Origin: UBA2040 sp041674745
Lineage (GTDB): Bacteria > Bacteroidota > Bacteroidia > Flavobacteriales_D > Crocinitomicaceae
Direction of reading: 5' to 3'
Length of the DNA stretch: 64,000 bases
NCBI GenBank assembly: GCA_041674745.1
Contig: JBAYVD010000012.1
Span: forward strand, 1-64,000
Shown here: positions 7,262 to 15,908 of the stretch, piece after piece
Position numbering within the stretch: position 1 is the first letter of the stretch
Layout of the letters: each line of letters opens with the position of its first letter
Program-made: the position numbers and the translations under genes
Notes under the pieces: generated by a model
What the model saw: the letters and a program-made list of their open reading frames with translations, nothing else
What the model was told of the DNA's origin: nothing
Databases searched by the model: none

Positions 7262-8776
7262 ATGCCGTTCAATTCCATTTTTGGTTGGATCATGAAGAAA
7301 CGAATTCATCAAATTGATTTGTTTCGGAAGTATCCTGTTGAAGTTCAGGCAGAACTGTTTGAGAAATTGATGTCCAACGGCTCATTTTCGGAATGGGGAA
7401 AACGGTACGACTTCAAAAGCATTGAATTTTATCGGCAATTTCAGGAGCGTGTTCCCTTACAAACCTATGATGATGTAAAGCCATGGATTGATCGAACCAT
7501 CGCGGGCGAACAAGGTTTACTTTGGCCAACGGATACAAAATGGTTTGCAAAATCATCGGGAACCACGTCGGATCGAAGCAAATTGATTCCTGTTACCCGC
7601 GATTCATTGGAAGAATGTCATCAAAAAGGCGGGAAAGATCTCTTGGCTCTGTATTACGAAAACAATCCAACAGGTCGGCTATACAGTTACAAACACATGG
7701 TGGTCGGCGGAAGCGCCGAAGTCAATCCCATGAGTGAAGATTCCTACACCGGCGATTTGTCCGCGATTATCATGAAAAATTTGCCGTGGTGGGCCGAAAT
7801 TCGGAGAACGCCTTCGCGAGAAATAGCCTTGATGAACGAATGGGAAGAAAAAATCGAACGCATGGCGCGCACCACGATGAATGAAGACATCGGTTTGTTG
7901 GTCGGCGTTCCTTCTTGGACAATGGTTATCGCCAACCGAATTTTGGAAATTACAGGAAAATCAAATTTGAAAGAAGTTTGGCCAAATTTGGAATGTTTCA
8001 TGCACGGCGGTGTCAGTTTCGATCCATACCGCGAAGAATTTAAAAAATTGATCCCCGATTCCTCTATGAATTATGTAGAATCCTACAATGCATCGGAAGG
8101 CTTTTTCGGGATTCAAGACCAAAAAGGGAAAAGTGATTTGCTGCTCATGCTGGATTACGGTATTTTCTATGAATTCATCCCCATGGAAGATTTTGATGGT
8201 GTTCATTCTAAAAAGACGATTCTATTGGGCGATGTCGAGATTGGCAAACAATATGCGATCGTCATTTCCACGAATGGTGGGTTGTGGCGGTACATCGTTG
8301 GCGACACCATCGCTTTTTCAGAGAAATATCCCTTCCGTTTTCACGTTACAGGAAGAACGAAGTCGTTTATCAATGCTTTTGGAGAAGAATTGATCGTGGA
8401 CAATGCGGAAAAAGCAGTAGCCTACGCCAGTCTAATGACCCAGTCGCAAGTGAGAGATTACACGGCTTGTCCGGTTTTCATGACGGATACTAATTTGGGT
8501 GGACACGAATGGTTGTTTGAATTTGTGACAGAACCAACCTGTTTTGGCGACTTTTTGAAACATTTGGACACGAAATTGCGCGAAATAAACTCCGATTACG
8601 ATGCGAAGCGAACCAAAGATTTAGCCATGGTTTTCCCGAAAGGAGAAGTACTACCGGCTGGAAGTTTTGATCAATGGTTGAAATCCAAAGGGAAATTGGG
8701 CGGACAGAATAAAATACCACGTTTGAGTAACACCCGCGAAATTTTGGAACAAATTGTGCAAGGTGTTACCGTATAA
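7262..8776 (+). CDS. GH3-family adenylate-forming protein
   Basis: A 504 aa protein of the GH3 (auxin-responsive) family, a branch of the firefly luciferase-like adenylate-forming enzymes that activate carboxylic acids and usually join them to amino acids. The ATP-binding motifs are present in order: SSGTTSDRSK (about residues 96-105), YNASEGFFG (about 248-256) and LWRYIVGDT (about 341-349). The start at 7262 is preferred because the longer frame from TTG 7175 overlaps the upstream terminator. Plant members make jasmonate or auxin amides, while the substrate of bacterial members is not established. It is cytosolic, with a secreted protein gene 9 bp downstream. Confidence 0.85.
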   Translation: MPFNSIFGWIMKKRIHQIDLFRKYPVEVQAELFEKLMSNGSFSEWGKRYDFKSIEFYRQFQERVPLQTYDDVKPWIDRTIAGEQGLLWPTDTKWFAKSSGTTSDRSKLIPVTRDSLEECHQKGGKDLLALYYENNPTGRLYSYKHMVVGGSAEVNPMSEDSYTGDLSAIIMKNLPWWAEIRRTPSREIALMNEWEEKIERMARTTMNEDIGLLVGVPSWTMVIANRILEITGKSNLKEVWPNLECFMHGGVSFDPYREEFKKLIPDSSMNYVESYNASEGFFGIQDQKGKSDLLLMLDYGIFYEFIPMEDFDGVHSKKTILLGDVEIGKQYAIVISTNGGLWRYIVGDTIAFSEKYPFRFHVTGRTKSFINAFGEELIVDNAEKAVAYASLMTQSQVRDYTACPVFMTDTNLGGHEWLFEFVTEPTCFGDFLKHLDTKLREINSDYDAKRTKDLAMVFPKGEVLPAGSFDQWLKSKGKLGGQNKIPRLSNTREILEQIVQGVTV

Positions 8777-8785
8777 TCTTATTAC

Positions 8786-9583
8786 ATGAATAAAATTTTG
8801 ATTCTTTTCTTGTTGTACACAAACGTTTCCTTCGGTCAAAATGAATGGAAAGAAATGAGTCATTTTCCTTTGGTCGACCAAAGCGTCTGGAAAGCCGATT
8901 TGTTGGGAAATTTGTACGTTGCCGACAAAGATCTGATTGTAAAATACGATACAGCGGGTGTGCAGCAATATTACCAAAGCATCAAATCCAAAGGTCGAAT
9001 TGACGACATTTTGGCCATCAATACCATGAAGATTATGTTGTTTTCGTTGCAACAACAAACGTTTACCATCATGGACAATACGCTATCAGAAGCCAATCAA
9101 ACGTATGATTTGTCGGAGATGGGTTTTGGATTCGCTACGTTGATCGCTCCTTCCAGTCAGCCCAATAAATTGTGGGTTTATGATCAATTGAATTCCAAAT
9201 TGATTTTGTTGGATTTGAACCGAAGCAATCAGCAGCAAGACATCGAAAATGTGCGCGGTTTGCTCAATTCAACCGATATTCAATGGATGAAAGAAGAAGG
9301 CAATCAACTCTATCTTTTTGATGGCAAGGAAAAAATCTATCTATTCGATTTGTACGGCTCCTTGCTAGAGGTTTTTGACGTCCCAGGAGCTGAGCGGGTG
9401 GAAGTCAGTCAAGGGGAGATTTTCATCCTTCAAAAAGGCCAACTTTTTCATTACCGACCCGAAGACAAAACGTTGGAACCGCTTACCACGCCAATTCAAG
9501 GAATCGAACAATTTCAATGGGTGAACAATACCTGCTTTTTTCGAGTAAATCGTGAATTGTTAAAATATCGGTTTTATTTATAA
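8786..9583 (+). CDS. Secreted beta-propeller-like protein, unknown
   Basis: A 265 aa protein with a signal peptide (MNKILILFLLYTNVSFGQ). The mature part has short repeated beta-strand phrases such as LLGNLYVADKDLIVKYD, QLYLFDGKEKIYLFDLYG and QLFHYRPEDKTL, the kind of pattern seen in propeller blades, although only about four to five blades fit. No enzyme motif. It lies 9 bp after the GH3 gene and is probably co-transcribed; the deoxynucleoside kinase gene follows after 60 bp. Confidence 0.6.
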   Translation: MNKILILFLLYTNVSFGQNEWKEMSHFPLVDQSVWKADLLGNLYVADKDLIVKYDTAGVQQYYQSIKSKGRIDDILAINTMKIMLFSLQQQTFTIMDNTLSEANQTYDLSEMGFGFATLIAPSSQPNKLWVYDQLNSKLILLDLNRSNQQQDIENVRGLLNSTDIQWMKEEGNQLYLFDGKEKIYLFDLYGSLLEVFDVPGAERVEVSQGEIFILQKGQLFHYRPEDKTLEPLTTPIQGIEQFQWVNNTCFFRVNRELLKYRFYL

Positions 9584-9643
9584 ACAATTGGGTTGCCGAT
9601 TTTCGCATTTATTGTAATTTAGTCAGTCCAAAACGAAACAAAC

Positions 9644-10258
9644 ATGCATGTAGCCATAGCCGGGAATATAGGATCCGGGAAAACAACTTTAACCAATTTA
9701 CTCGCAAAGCATTACAATTGGGAAACCCATTACGAAGATGTTGAACAAAATCCTTACCTGAACGATTTTTACGACGATATGCAACGTTGGTCTTTTAACT
9801 TGCAGATTTATTACTTGAACAGTCGTTTTACGCAAATTCAAGAGATCAAAGAGCAAAAGAGCAACGTGATTCAAGATAGAACCATTTACGAAGATGCGTT
9901 CATTTTTGCGCCCAATTTGCATTCCATGGGTTTGATGACCACGCGTGATTTTGAAAATTATTTTTCGCTGTTCAACCTAATGGATTCGTTTGTTTCACCA
10001 CCGGATTTGTTGATTTATTTGCGGGCAAGTGTGCCTACTTTGGTAAATCACATTCAATTAAGAGGTCGTGAATACGAGGAGAGCATTCGTTTGGATTATT
10101 TGAAACGCTTGAACGAACGATACGAAGCGTGGATTTCGACCTATGACAAAGGAAAATTGTTGATCATTGATATCGACAACAATCGTTTTCCAGAAGACCA
10201 AGAAGATTTGGGTAAAATCATCAATTCGATTGACGCCGAAATCAACGGTTTATTTTAA
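9644..10258 (+). CDS. Deoxynucleoside kinase
   Basis: Phosphorylates deoxynucleosides (probably deoxyadenosine, deoxyguanosine or deoxycytidine) with ATP in the salvage pathway. The P-loop GNIGSGKTTL is at residues 7-16, the DRTIYED motif (the ERS-type catalytic motif) near residues 85-91, and an arginine-rich lid near RGREYEESIRLDYL. The length of 204 aa fits the bacterial dNK/dAK-dGK family. Substrate preference cannot be told from sequence. hldD follows after 15 bp, so both may share a transcript. Confidence 0.9.
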   Translation: MHVAIAGNIGSGKTTLTNLLAKHYNWETHYEDVEQNPYLNDFYDDMQRWSFNLQIYYLNSRFTQIQEIKEQKSNVIQDRTIYEDAFIFAPNLHSMGLMTTRDFENYFSLFNLMDSFVSPPDLLIYLRASVPTLVNHIQLRGREYEESIRLDYLKRLNERYEAWISTYDKGKLLIIDIDNNRFPEDQEDLGKIINSIDAEINGLF

Positions 10259-10273
10259 AATAAAAACACCACC

Positions 10274-11239
10274 ATGATAGTAGTTACGGGAGCGGCAGGA
10301 TTTATTGGAAGTTGTTTGGTTTCACGTTTGAATCAAGCAGGTTACGAAAATATTGTCGTGGTTGACGATTTTTCTAAGCACGAAAAAGACCACAATTTGG
10401 AAGGAAAAACCTTCGATGCTAAAATCGAACGAAAGGTATTTTTTCCATGGTTGGAGGAGTTCGGTAGCAAAGTTGATATCATTTTCCACATTGGCGCCCG
10501 CACCGATACCACAGAATTTGACAAAGCGATTTTTGATGAATTGAACGTAGAGTATTCCAAAGATATGTGGAATGCATGCGTTAAACACAACATCAATTTG
10601 GTCTACGCTTCTTCTGGTGCCACGTATGGTTTGGGAGAATTTGGCTACAAAGACGATCACGAAACGATTGAGAAATTGATTCCTTTGAATCCATATGGCG
10701 ATTCCAAGAATGATTTCGATAAATGGGTATTGGCGCAAGAAAAACAACCACCATTTTGGGCCGGTTTGAAATTTTTCAATGTGTACGGTCCCAACGAATA
10801 CCACAAAGGCAGAATGGCCAGTGTGATTTTCCATACCTTTCATCAAATCAACGAGAAAGGTTCGATGCGTTTGTTCCGTTCACACAACCCGAATTACAAA
10901 GACGGCGAACAACTGCGTGATTTTATTTACGTAAAAGACGTGGTAGAAGTTTGTCTATTCCTCATGACCGAAGAACCGCAAAACGGCATTTACAACCTAG
11001 GAACAGGAAAAGCGAGAACATTCTTGGATTTGGCAACAAACACATTCCAAGCGCTGGACAAGGATGCGAATATTTCCTATGTGGATACACCGGAAGACAT
11101 CCGCGACAAATACCAATATTTCACAGAAGCCGATATGTCTAAATTACTAGGCGAAGGCTACAACAAAGGTTTCCATACTTTGGAAGAAGGCGTGGAAGAT
11201 TATGTGAAGAATTATTTGGTGACCGGGAAGTATTATTAG
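10274..11239 (+). CDS. hldD: ADP-L-glycero-D-manno-heptose 6-epimerase
   Basis: Extended short-chain dehydrogenase that epimerises ADP-D-glycero- to ADP-L-glycero-D-manno-heptose for lipopolysaccharide inner core synthesis. It begins with the NAD(P)-binding GAAGFIGS motif. The family hallmark HIGARTDTTE is near residues 72-81, and the catalytic residues lie in YASSGATYG and NPYGDSKNDFDKW. The 321 aa length is normal. No other heptose gene is beside it. An 18-bp palindrome separates it from the convergent DUF4249 gene. Confidence 0.93.
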   Translation: MIVVTGAAGFIGSCLVSRLNQAGYENIVVVDDFSKHEKDHNLEGKTFDAKIERKVFFPWLEEFGSKVDIIFHIGARTDTTEFDKAIFDELNVEYSKDMWNACVKHNINLVYASSGATYGLGEFGYKDDHETIEKLIPLNPYGDSKNDFDKWVLAQEKQPPFWAGLKFFNVYGPNEYHKGRMASVIFHTFHQINEKGSMRLFRSHNPNYKDGEQLRDFIYVKDVVEVCLFLMTEEPQNGIYNLGTGKARTFLDLATNTFQALDKDANISYVDTPEDIRDKYQYFTEADMSKLLGEGYNKGFHTLEEGVEDYVKNYLVTGKYY

Positions 11240-11257
11240 AATTGATAATTATCAATT
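11240..11257. repeat. 18-bp perfect palindrome between convergent genes
   Basis: AATTGATAATTATCAATT reads the same on both strands and sits between the stop codons of hldD and the DUF4249 gene. It could form a weak stem in transcripts from either side, but there is no T-run, so terminator function is uncertain. Confidence 0.5.
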
Positions 11258-11267
11258 GTCGATTCCG

Positions 11268-12221
11268 TCAGGGTTTCACAATCAACGTATCATATGCCGG
11301 TGAATAGCCAATCCAAGCGCCCAAGGCTCCACCAGTGAAATTACTCGGCACATTCGTAGGCACTGCAAATGGATTTCCAGCCGTATTGATTTGCATGTAT
11401 TTTTTCTCTAGAAATTCATATGCCGCTGCATCAAGAGAAGACAATCGCGTGACGACGGTATCTCCAATATGATAATACCCTTTGTACTGACTTGGTACAT
11501 TGTCGTCCCGATAAGTCATTGGGTTGTCGAACCCAAAATCAAAAGTAGTTCCGTCCACGAAATCATCGTTGAAAGCCGGATTGAAAATAGTGGTAAAAAT
11601 GGGGTCTTTTTCTTGTCCTTCGCTGTCCAAGTTGATGCGTTTCACTTCCATCAAATATGCATTGTAATCGCCAGCGGGATCGGATAGCGTGGCCCAACCA
11701 AAACCGTAATCGGGGTATTTTACTTCCGGTTTCCAGAAAGTTTTATCCAATCCAATTGGGGTTTTCAAAGTAGTGGAGGCGTTGTATTCTTTGCCATCGT
11801 ATTCTACTTTCAAGGTATAGGTTTTCCCAATTTCACCCCAAATTTCCGTATCAAAAGTAGAGTAGGCACAAATGTGCAAACCCACCAAATCAGCCGCAGG
11901 AATGCCAAACAATTGGGCGACCATGTTTTCAGAACCAGGAGGTAAATTATCCGTACAGATTTCGTCCAATACAACTGTTTTTATTCCATTGGAAACGGTG
12001 ATTTTCGCACCTGTCACAAAACTATTGAGGTAGGCTTGCAGATTGGTCGGTGCATACACGTCTTTGGAAGAAGATAGAATCACAAAAGGTGGAGAATTGG
12101 GTTCAATGCGACCGTCAATCACCAATTGTTCCTCGTAGCCAGGAATATCAATTTGCACTTCTTTGGTGCAAGCAACCAATAAAGAAGCAAAAACAAGAAG
12201 AAGATAACTGACTTTTTTCAT
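11268..12221 (-). CDS. DUF4249 domain lipoprotein
   Basis: A 317 aa lipoprotein with signal peptide ending LLVACTKE. The opening EEQLVIDGRIEPNSPPFVILSSS and the later GWIGYSPAYDT are typical of DUF4249 proteins, which in Bacteroidota accompany TonB-dependent receptors. It starts 3 bp after the receptor gene, so translation is probably linked. The usual inference is an outer-membrane accessory to the receptor, perhaps for substrate capture; the substrate is unknown. Confidence 0.88.
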   Translation of the reverse strand: MKKVSYLLLVFASLLVACTKEVQIDIPGYEEQLVIDGRIEPNSPPFVILSSSKDVYAPTNLQAYLNSFVTGAKITVSNGIKTVVLDEICTDNLPPGSENMVAQLFGIPAADLVGLHICAYSTFDTEIWGEIGKTYTLKVEYDGKEYNASTTLKTPIGLDKTFWKPEVKYPDYGFGWATLSDPAGDYNAYLMEVKRINLDSEGQEKDPIFTTIFNPAFNDDFVDGTTFDFGFDNPMTYRDDNVPSQYKGYYHIGDTVVTRLSSLDAAAYEFLEKKYMQINTAGNPFAVPTNVPSNFTGGALGAWIGYSPAYDTLIVKP

Positions 12222-12224
12222 GGC

Positions 12225-14648
12225 TTAAAATTCAAAATTCCAGGTGGCACTTGGCAAAATAGGGAAGAGGGACACTTGTTTTACCGTTACTTTAAAATCT
12301 CCGTTGGCCAAGTTTCCATCATTGTCCACAAACATAAAGAAAGGATTCCGTCGGTTATAGACATTGTAGATGGAAAAGGACCAATTGCTGGTGACTTTTT
12401 TCTTTACGACGATTTCAATTCCATCGGCGTTGGTTTTCGTTTTTGTGGTTTTACCGTACCAAGTGGCCGAAATATCCAAACGATGATAGGGAGCCATGCG
12501 TGTTGAGTTTCTTGCGCCGTAGTTGAACAAAACATCTTGGTTGTGAATGTAATAACTGGAAGGAAGTGTTAAGGTGCTTCCCGTTGCGTAAATAAAGGCT
12601 GCTCCGAATGTCCAACGGTCACTCAATTTGTAGCTTGCTACGGCGGATAAATCGTGGCGTCGATCGTATTTTGCTGGGAAATAATCGCCATCGTTGATGG
12701 CTTCAAATTTCCGTTCGGTTTTGGCCAAGGTGTACCCAATCCAGCCCGTTAATTTACCAACGGTTCGCTTGACGAAAAACTCAATTCCGAAGCTTCTACC
12801 GGTTCCAAATGTCAACAAGTTATCGGTATTGTCGTTCACATTATCGCTGGGCAAAGCACCATTTTTGTATTCGATTAAGTTTTTCAATCCTTTGTAATAA
12901 ACTTCCACGGAAGTTTCCCATTTGTCATCTTTAAAGTTTTTGAAATATCCTGCGCTTACTTGATAACCCGCTTGTGGTTTGGCTTTATCTGTTGTGGGAA
13001 ACCAAATGTCCGTAGGTAAAGAAACGGCACTCAAAGACGTTAAATGCACGTATTGATAATTGTAGGAATAACCTGCTTTGATGGAGGAACTTTTGCCAAC
13101 CAACCAACGAATGGAAAGGCGTGGTTCCCAACCGTCATAAAACTGAATGACTTTGCCTTTGTCATACGTAATTGTCGAATCCGGGTTGGAAATATCGTCT
13201 TTCACATACCGCGTAAAAGGTCCCATGAAATGATACATACTGTAACGCAAACCGGCATTTATTTTCAATTTTTCGTTTACGTCAAATTCATCGAGCAGAT
13301 AAAAAGCGGTTTCGTGACTGTATAATTTTTGGGCTAGTCCCGTGTCAAAAGTCACATCGGCTTGTTGGGCAGAAACGCTGGTTGGCGTGAACGTGTGGTA
13401 AATGTACTCGGCTCCCCATTTTATTTTGTGACGCGAGTTGGGGAAATACGAAAAATCTACTTTACCGCCTATGTCGCGCACGCCAGATGCCAATTCAAAT
13501 GTAAATTCATCTTGCGTGGAATTGAAAGCAAACAAATAATCCGTAAAAGTTGACGTGACGTTCATGAACAATTTACTGGAGAAAAGGTGGTTCCATCGCG
13601 CCGCGGCAATACCATTTCCCCAAGGCATTCGAACGGTAAAAGCATCTTTTTTGTTGCCATAAATGAATTTGTCTTTTCCGTAATATCCACTTAGAAAAAC
13701 TTTGTCTTTGGGGCCTAAACGGTAATTCGCTTTGAAATTGAAATCATAGAAATAATAACTCGACCCATAAAAAGCTGATTTTTTTGGCACAGCATATTTC
13801 ATAATGGCATCGATGTACGTTCTGCGGGCCGAAACAATGAAGGAGCCTTTGTTTTTAACGATGGGTCCTTCCAACGTGATGCGGGAGGAAATCAATCCCA
13901 AACCTCCTTTGACTTTGAATTCTTTGTTGTTCCCTTCATTCATCTGAACTTCTAAAACCGACGACATTCTTCCTCCAAAATTGGCCGGCATTCCACCTTT
14001 GATGAGGTTCACCCCTTTGATGGCGTCTACATTGAATACCGAGAAAAAACCAAACAAATGAGCCGCATTGTAAACCACCGCTTCATCCAGTAATACTAAA
14101 TTCTGATCGGGGCCACCGCCGCGTACGTAAAATCCTTGTCCACCTTCCGTGGCGCTGCTCACTCCGGGCAACAATTGAATGATTTTGATGATATCTACTT
14201 CGCCCATGAAGGCAGGAAGTGTTTTTATTTTTTCCACCTCCAATTCGATTTGTCCTAATTTGGTGGATTCCACATTTTGGCCTTTTTTCGCGTTGACTTG
14301 TACTTCCTTGATTTGTTGCATTTTCGACCCAATTTCCACATCGAGTTGCAAATTTTCAGTCAAATCCACATCACGAATGGCTGTTTCCAATCCCGTAAAC
14401 CGAAATTCGATTACATGTTTTCCTTGGGGAAGTTGAAGGGAATAAAAGCCATAATTATTCGTAATCGCACCAACTTTCAAGGCAGGTACAACTATTTTCG
14501 CACCGATCAAAGCTTCTCCAGTAATTCCGGAACTCAAGTAGCCGCTGATACTTACTTTCTCCACCTTTAGATTGGTACTATCTTCAGTTTGAGCGGTCGA
14601 AAATGCAGAAAAAAGAATGAAAATTAAGGAGTTAACTAGGTATTGCAT
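12225..14648 (-). CDS. TonB-dependent receptor with N-terminal carboxypeptidase-regulatory-like domain
   Basis: An 807 aa outer-membrane receptor. After a signal peptide of about 19 residues comes a beta-sandwich domain (about 33-110; SGYLSSGITGEALIGAKI). A plug domain follows from about residue 125 to 240, with VLLDEAVVYNAAHLFG and IKGVNLIKGGMPANFGGRMSSV, and then a beta-barrel ending TWNFEF. It energises uptake of an unknown substrate using TonB. Its DUF4249 partner follows after 3 bp. A perfect TAACTTTG -7 box lies 31-38 bp upstream. Confidence 0.93.
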   Translation of the reverse strand: MQYLVNSLIFILFSAFSTAQTEDSTNLKVEKVSISGYLSSGITGEALIGAKIVVPALKVGAITNNYGFYSLQLPQGKHVIEFRFTGLETAIRDVDLTENLQLDVEIGSKMQQIKEVQVNAKKGQNVESTKLGQIELEVEKIKTLPAFMGEVDIIKIIQLLPGVSSATEGGQGFYVRGGGPDQNLVLLDEAVVYNAAHLFGFFSVFNVDAIKGVNLIKGGMPANFGGRMSSVLEVQMNEGNNKEFKVKGGLGLISSRITLEGPIVKNKGSFIVSARRTYIDAIMKYAVPKKSAFYGSSYYFYDFNFKANYRLGPKDKVFLSGYYGKDKFIYGNKKDAFTVRMPWGNGIAAARWNHLFSSKLFMNVTSTFTDYLFAFNSTQDEFTFELASGVRDIGGKVDFSYFPNSRHKIKWGAEYIYHTFTPTSVSAQQADVTFDTGLAQKLYSHETAFYLLDEFDVNEKLKINAGLRYSMYHFMGPFTRYVKDDISNPDSTITYDKGKVIQFYDGWEPRLSIRWLVGKSSSIKAGYSYNYQYVHLTSLSAVSLPTDIWFPTTDKAKPQAGYQVSAGYFKNFKDDKWETSVEVYYKGLKNLIEYKNGALPSDNVNDNTDNLLTFGTGRSFGIEFFVKRTVGKLTGWIGYTLAKTERKFEAINDGDYFPAKYDRRHDLSAVASYKLSDRWTFGAAFIYATGSTLTLPSSYYIHNQDVLFNYGARNSTRMAPYHRLDISATWYGKTTKTKTNADGIEIVVKKKVTSNWSFSIYNVYNRRNPFFMFVDNDGNLANGDFKVTVKQVSLFPILPSATWNFEF

Positions 14649-14678
14649 TTTTTATTGGTCGTAAAATAAATTGCTTCA

Positions 14679-14686
14679 CAAAGTTA
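14679..14686 (-). promoter_or_regulatory. -7 promoter box of the TonB receptor/DUF4249 operon
   Basis: Reads TAACTTTG on the minus strand, a full match to TAnnTTTG, 31 bp before the receptor start. Confidence 0.6.
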
Positions 14687-14817
14687 CAAAATCCACTGTA
14701 AACACTTGCGAAAGATTTGAACTAGGTGAACGCACTAGCGTTTGAGATATTGGAATAACAACAATCACTTGTGTAAACTCTCTTGCTTTTTGGCACGAAA
14801 CCTGTATTTCTATGTTC

Positions 14818-14825
14818 TATCTTTG
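14818..14825 (+). promoter_or_regulatory. -7 promoter box for the secreted protein at 14846
   Basis: TATCTTTG matches TAnnTTTG and ends 20 bp before the ATG. No -33 TTG is at the ideal distance. Confidence 0.55.
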
Positions 14826-14845
14826 GATGAAATGTTGACATACTT

Positions 14846-15793
14846 ATGAAATATTGTTTCCTGCTTCTCGGTTTGTTTTGGGTCTTTTTTGGTCTTTCGC
14901 AGGAGGAAGAGTTATTTCAGGTTTCTCCGCGCTGGAAAGTTGGAGACCATCGAAAAGTCCACACCGAAACTTCCACAAAAGTAATTTACGATGACAGTTT
15001 GGTGTCGAATACACGAAATGTGTATGACATTCAAATGAAAGTCTTATCTACAAGCGATCAGTATCTGATGAGTTACATCAGCAAAGACTTCTTGGGGACT
15101 TACATTGTTGAAAAACGAGAAGGCGCAAAAAGTGCCAGTCAAGATAAATTCCGGGCAGTATTGAGTGAAGCTGAAATCGAGTTTGGTGCGGCAGAATTTA
15201 AAATTCAAATCGACCAAAAAACGATCACAGCACTCGAAATTAAAAATGGATTAGAAATCGCTAAAAAAGTAGAGTATCATGCCAAGAAAAAAATCAAAGA
15301 GTGGGGTGAACTAGAACACAAATCCGCGGAAGAAATTCTTGCTGTTGAAATGGAATTTGGCAAAGAATGGGCGGAAATCATTCCGAAAATCCAGCAAGCA
15401 ATATTGAGTAAAACAACCAATTTGTTTTCGGCCTATAACTTGGCTTTTCCAATGAATTCGTCTATTGTACAAAAAGTTTTGACACATGACATTACCGCTT
15501 CGAGCAAAAGTGACACCCTGTTTCCAGCTGAAATGAAAATGGAAACTGTGGAGGTAAACGATAAATTGATTGTAAAAACGAACTTGGATTACGACAAAGA
15601 ATTCTTGCTCACTCAATTGAAGAAATCCTATGCCTCATTGGAAAAAGTTGCCTACAAAGATGTTTCTATCATCGAAAAAGAAGAAATCATTTTTGATTTG
15701 AACTCCACTTGGTTGCTTCAGCATTCCACCAACCTTCATTTTGAAATTCCCGGCATGAAAACCATGACCAAATCGGTGATTACGTTTTTGTAA
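14846..15793 (+). CDS. Secreted protein of unknown function
   Basis: A 315 aa protein with signal peptide (MKYCFLLLGLFWVFFGLSQ). The mature part opens with VSPRWKVGDHRKV and alternates beta-type stretches with charged helices. The opening resembles periplasmic proteins with a DUF6263-like fold, but I cannot name a family with confidence. No lipobox. It stands alone with its own promoter, divergent from the TonB receptor operon, and 115 bp before the rhlE-type helicase. Confidence 0.6.
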   Translation: MKYCFLLLGLFWVFFGLSQEEELFQVSPRWKVGDHRKVHTETSTKVIYDDSLVSNTRNVYDIQMKVLSTSDQYLMSYISKDFLGTYIVEKREGAKSASQDKFRAVLSEAEIEFGAAEFKIQIDQKTITALEIKNGLEIAKKVEYHAKKKIKEWGELEHKSAEEILAVEMEFGKEWAEIIPKIQQAILSKTTNLFSAYNLAFPMNSSIVQKVLTHDITASSKSDTLFPAEMKMETVEVNDKLIVKTNLDYDKEFLLTQLKKSYASLEKVAYKDVSIIEKEEIIFDLNSTWLLQHSTNLHFEIPGMKTMTKSVITFL

Positions 15794-15883
15794 GAATCAG
15801 TTTTGTAGTCAATTAAGGTCATTCTTGCCTGGTATCATTTCCTTTGTTCTGCAACTAAAATAGACCAATCCAAAGATTAGCCG

Positions 15884-15891
15884 TACCTTTG
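15884..15891 (+). promoter_or_regulatory. -7 promoter box for the DEAD-box helicase
   Basis: TACCTTTG, identical to the box at 232-239, ends 17 bp before the ATG at 15909. Confidence 0.65.
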
Positions 15892-15908
15892 CAACTTATT
15901 AGATACAA

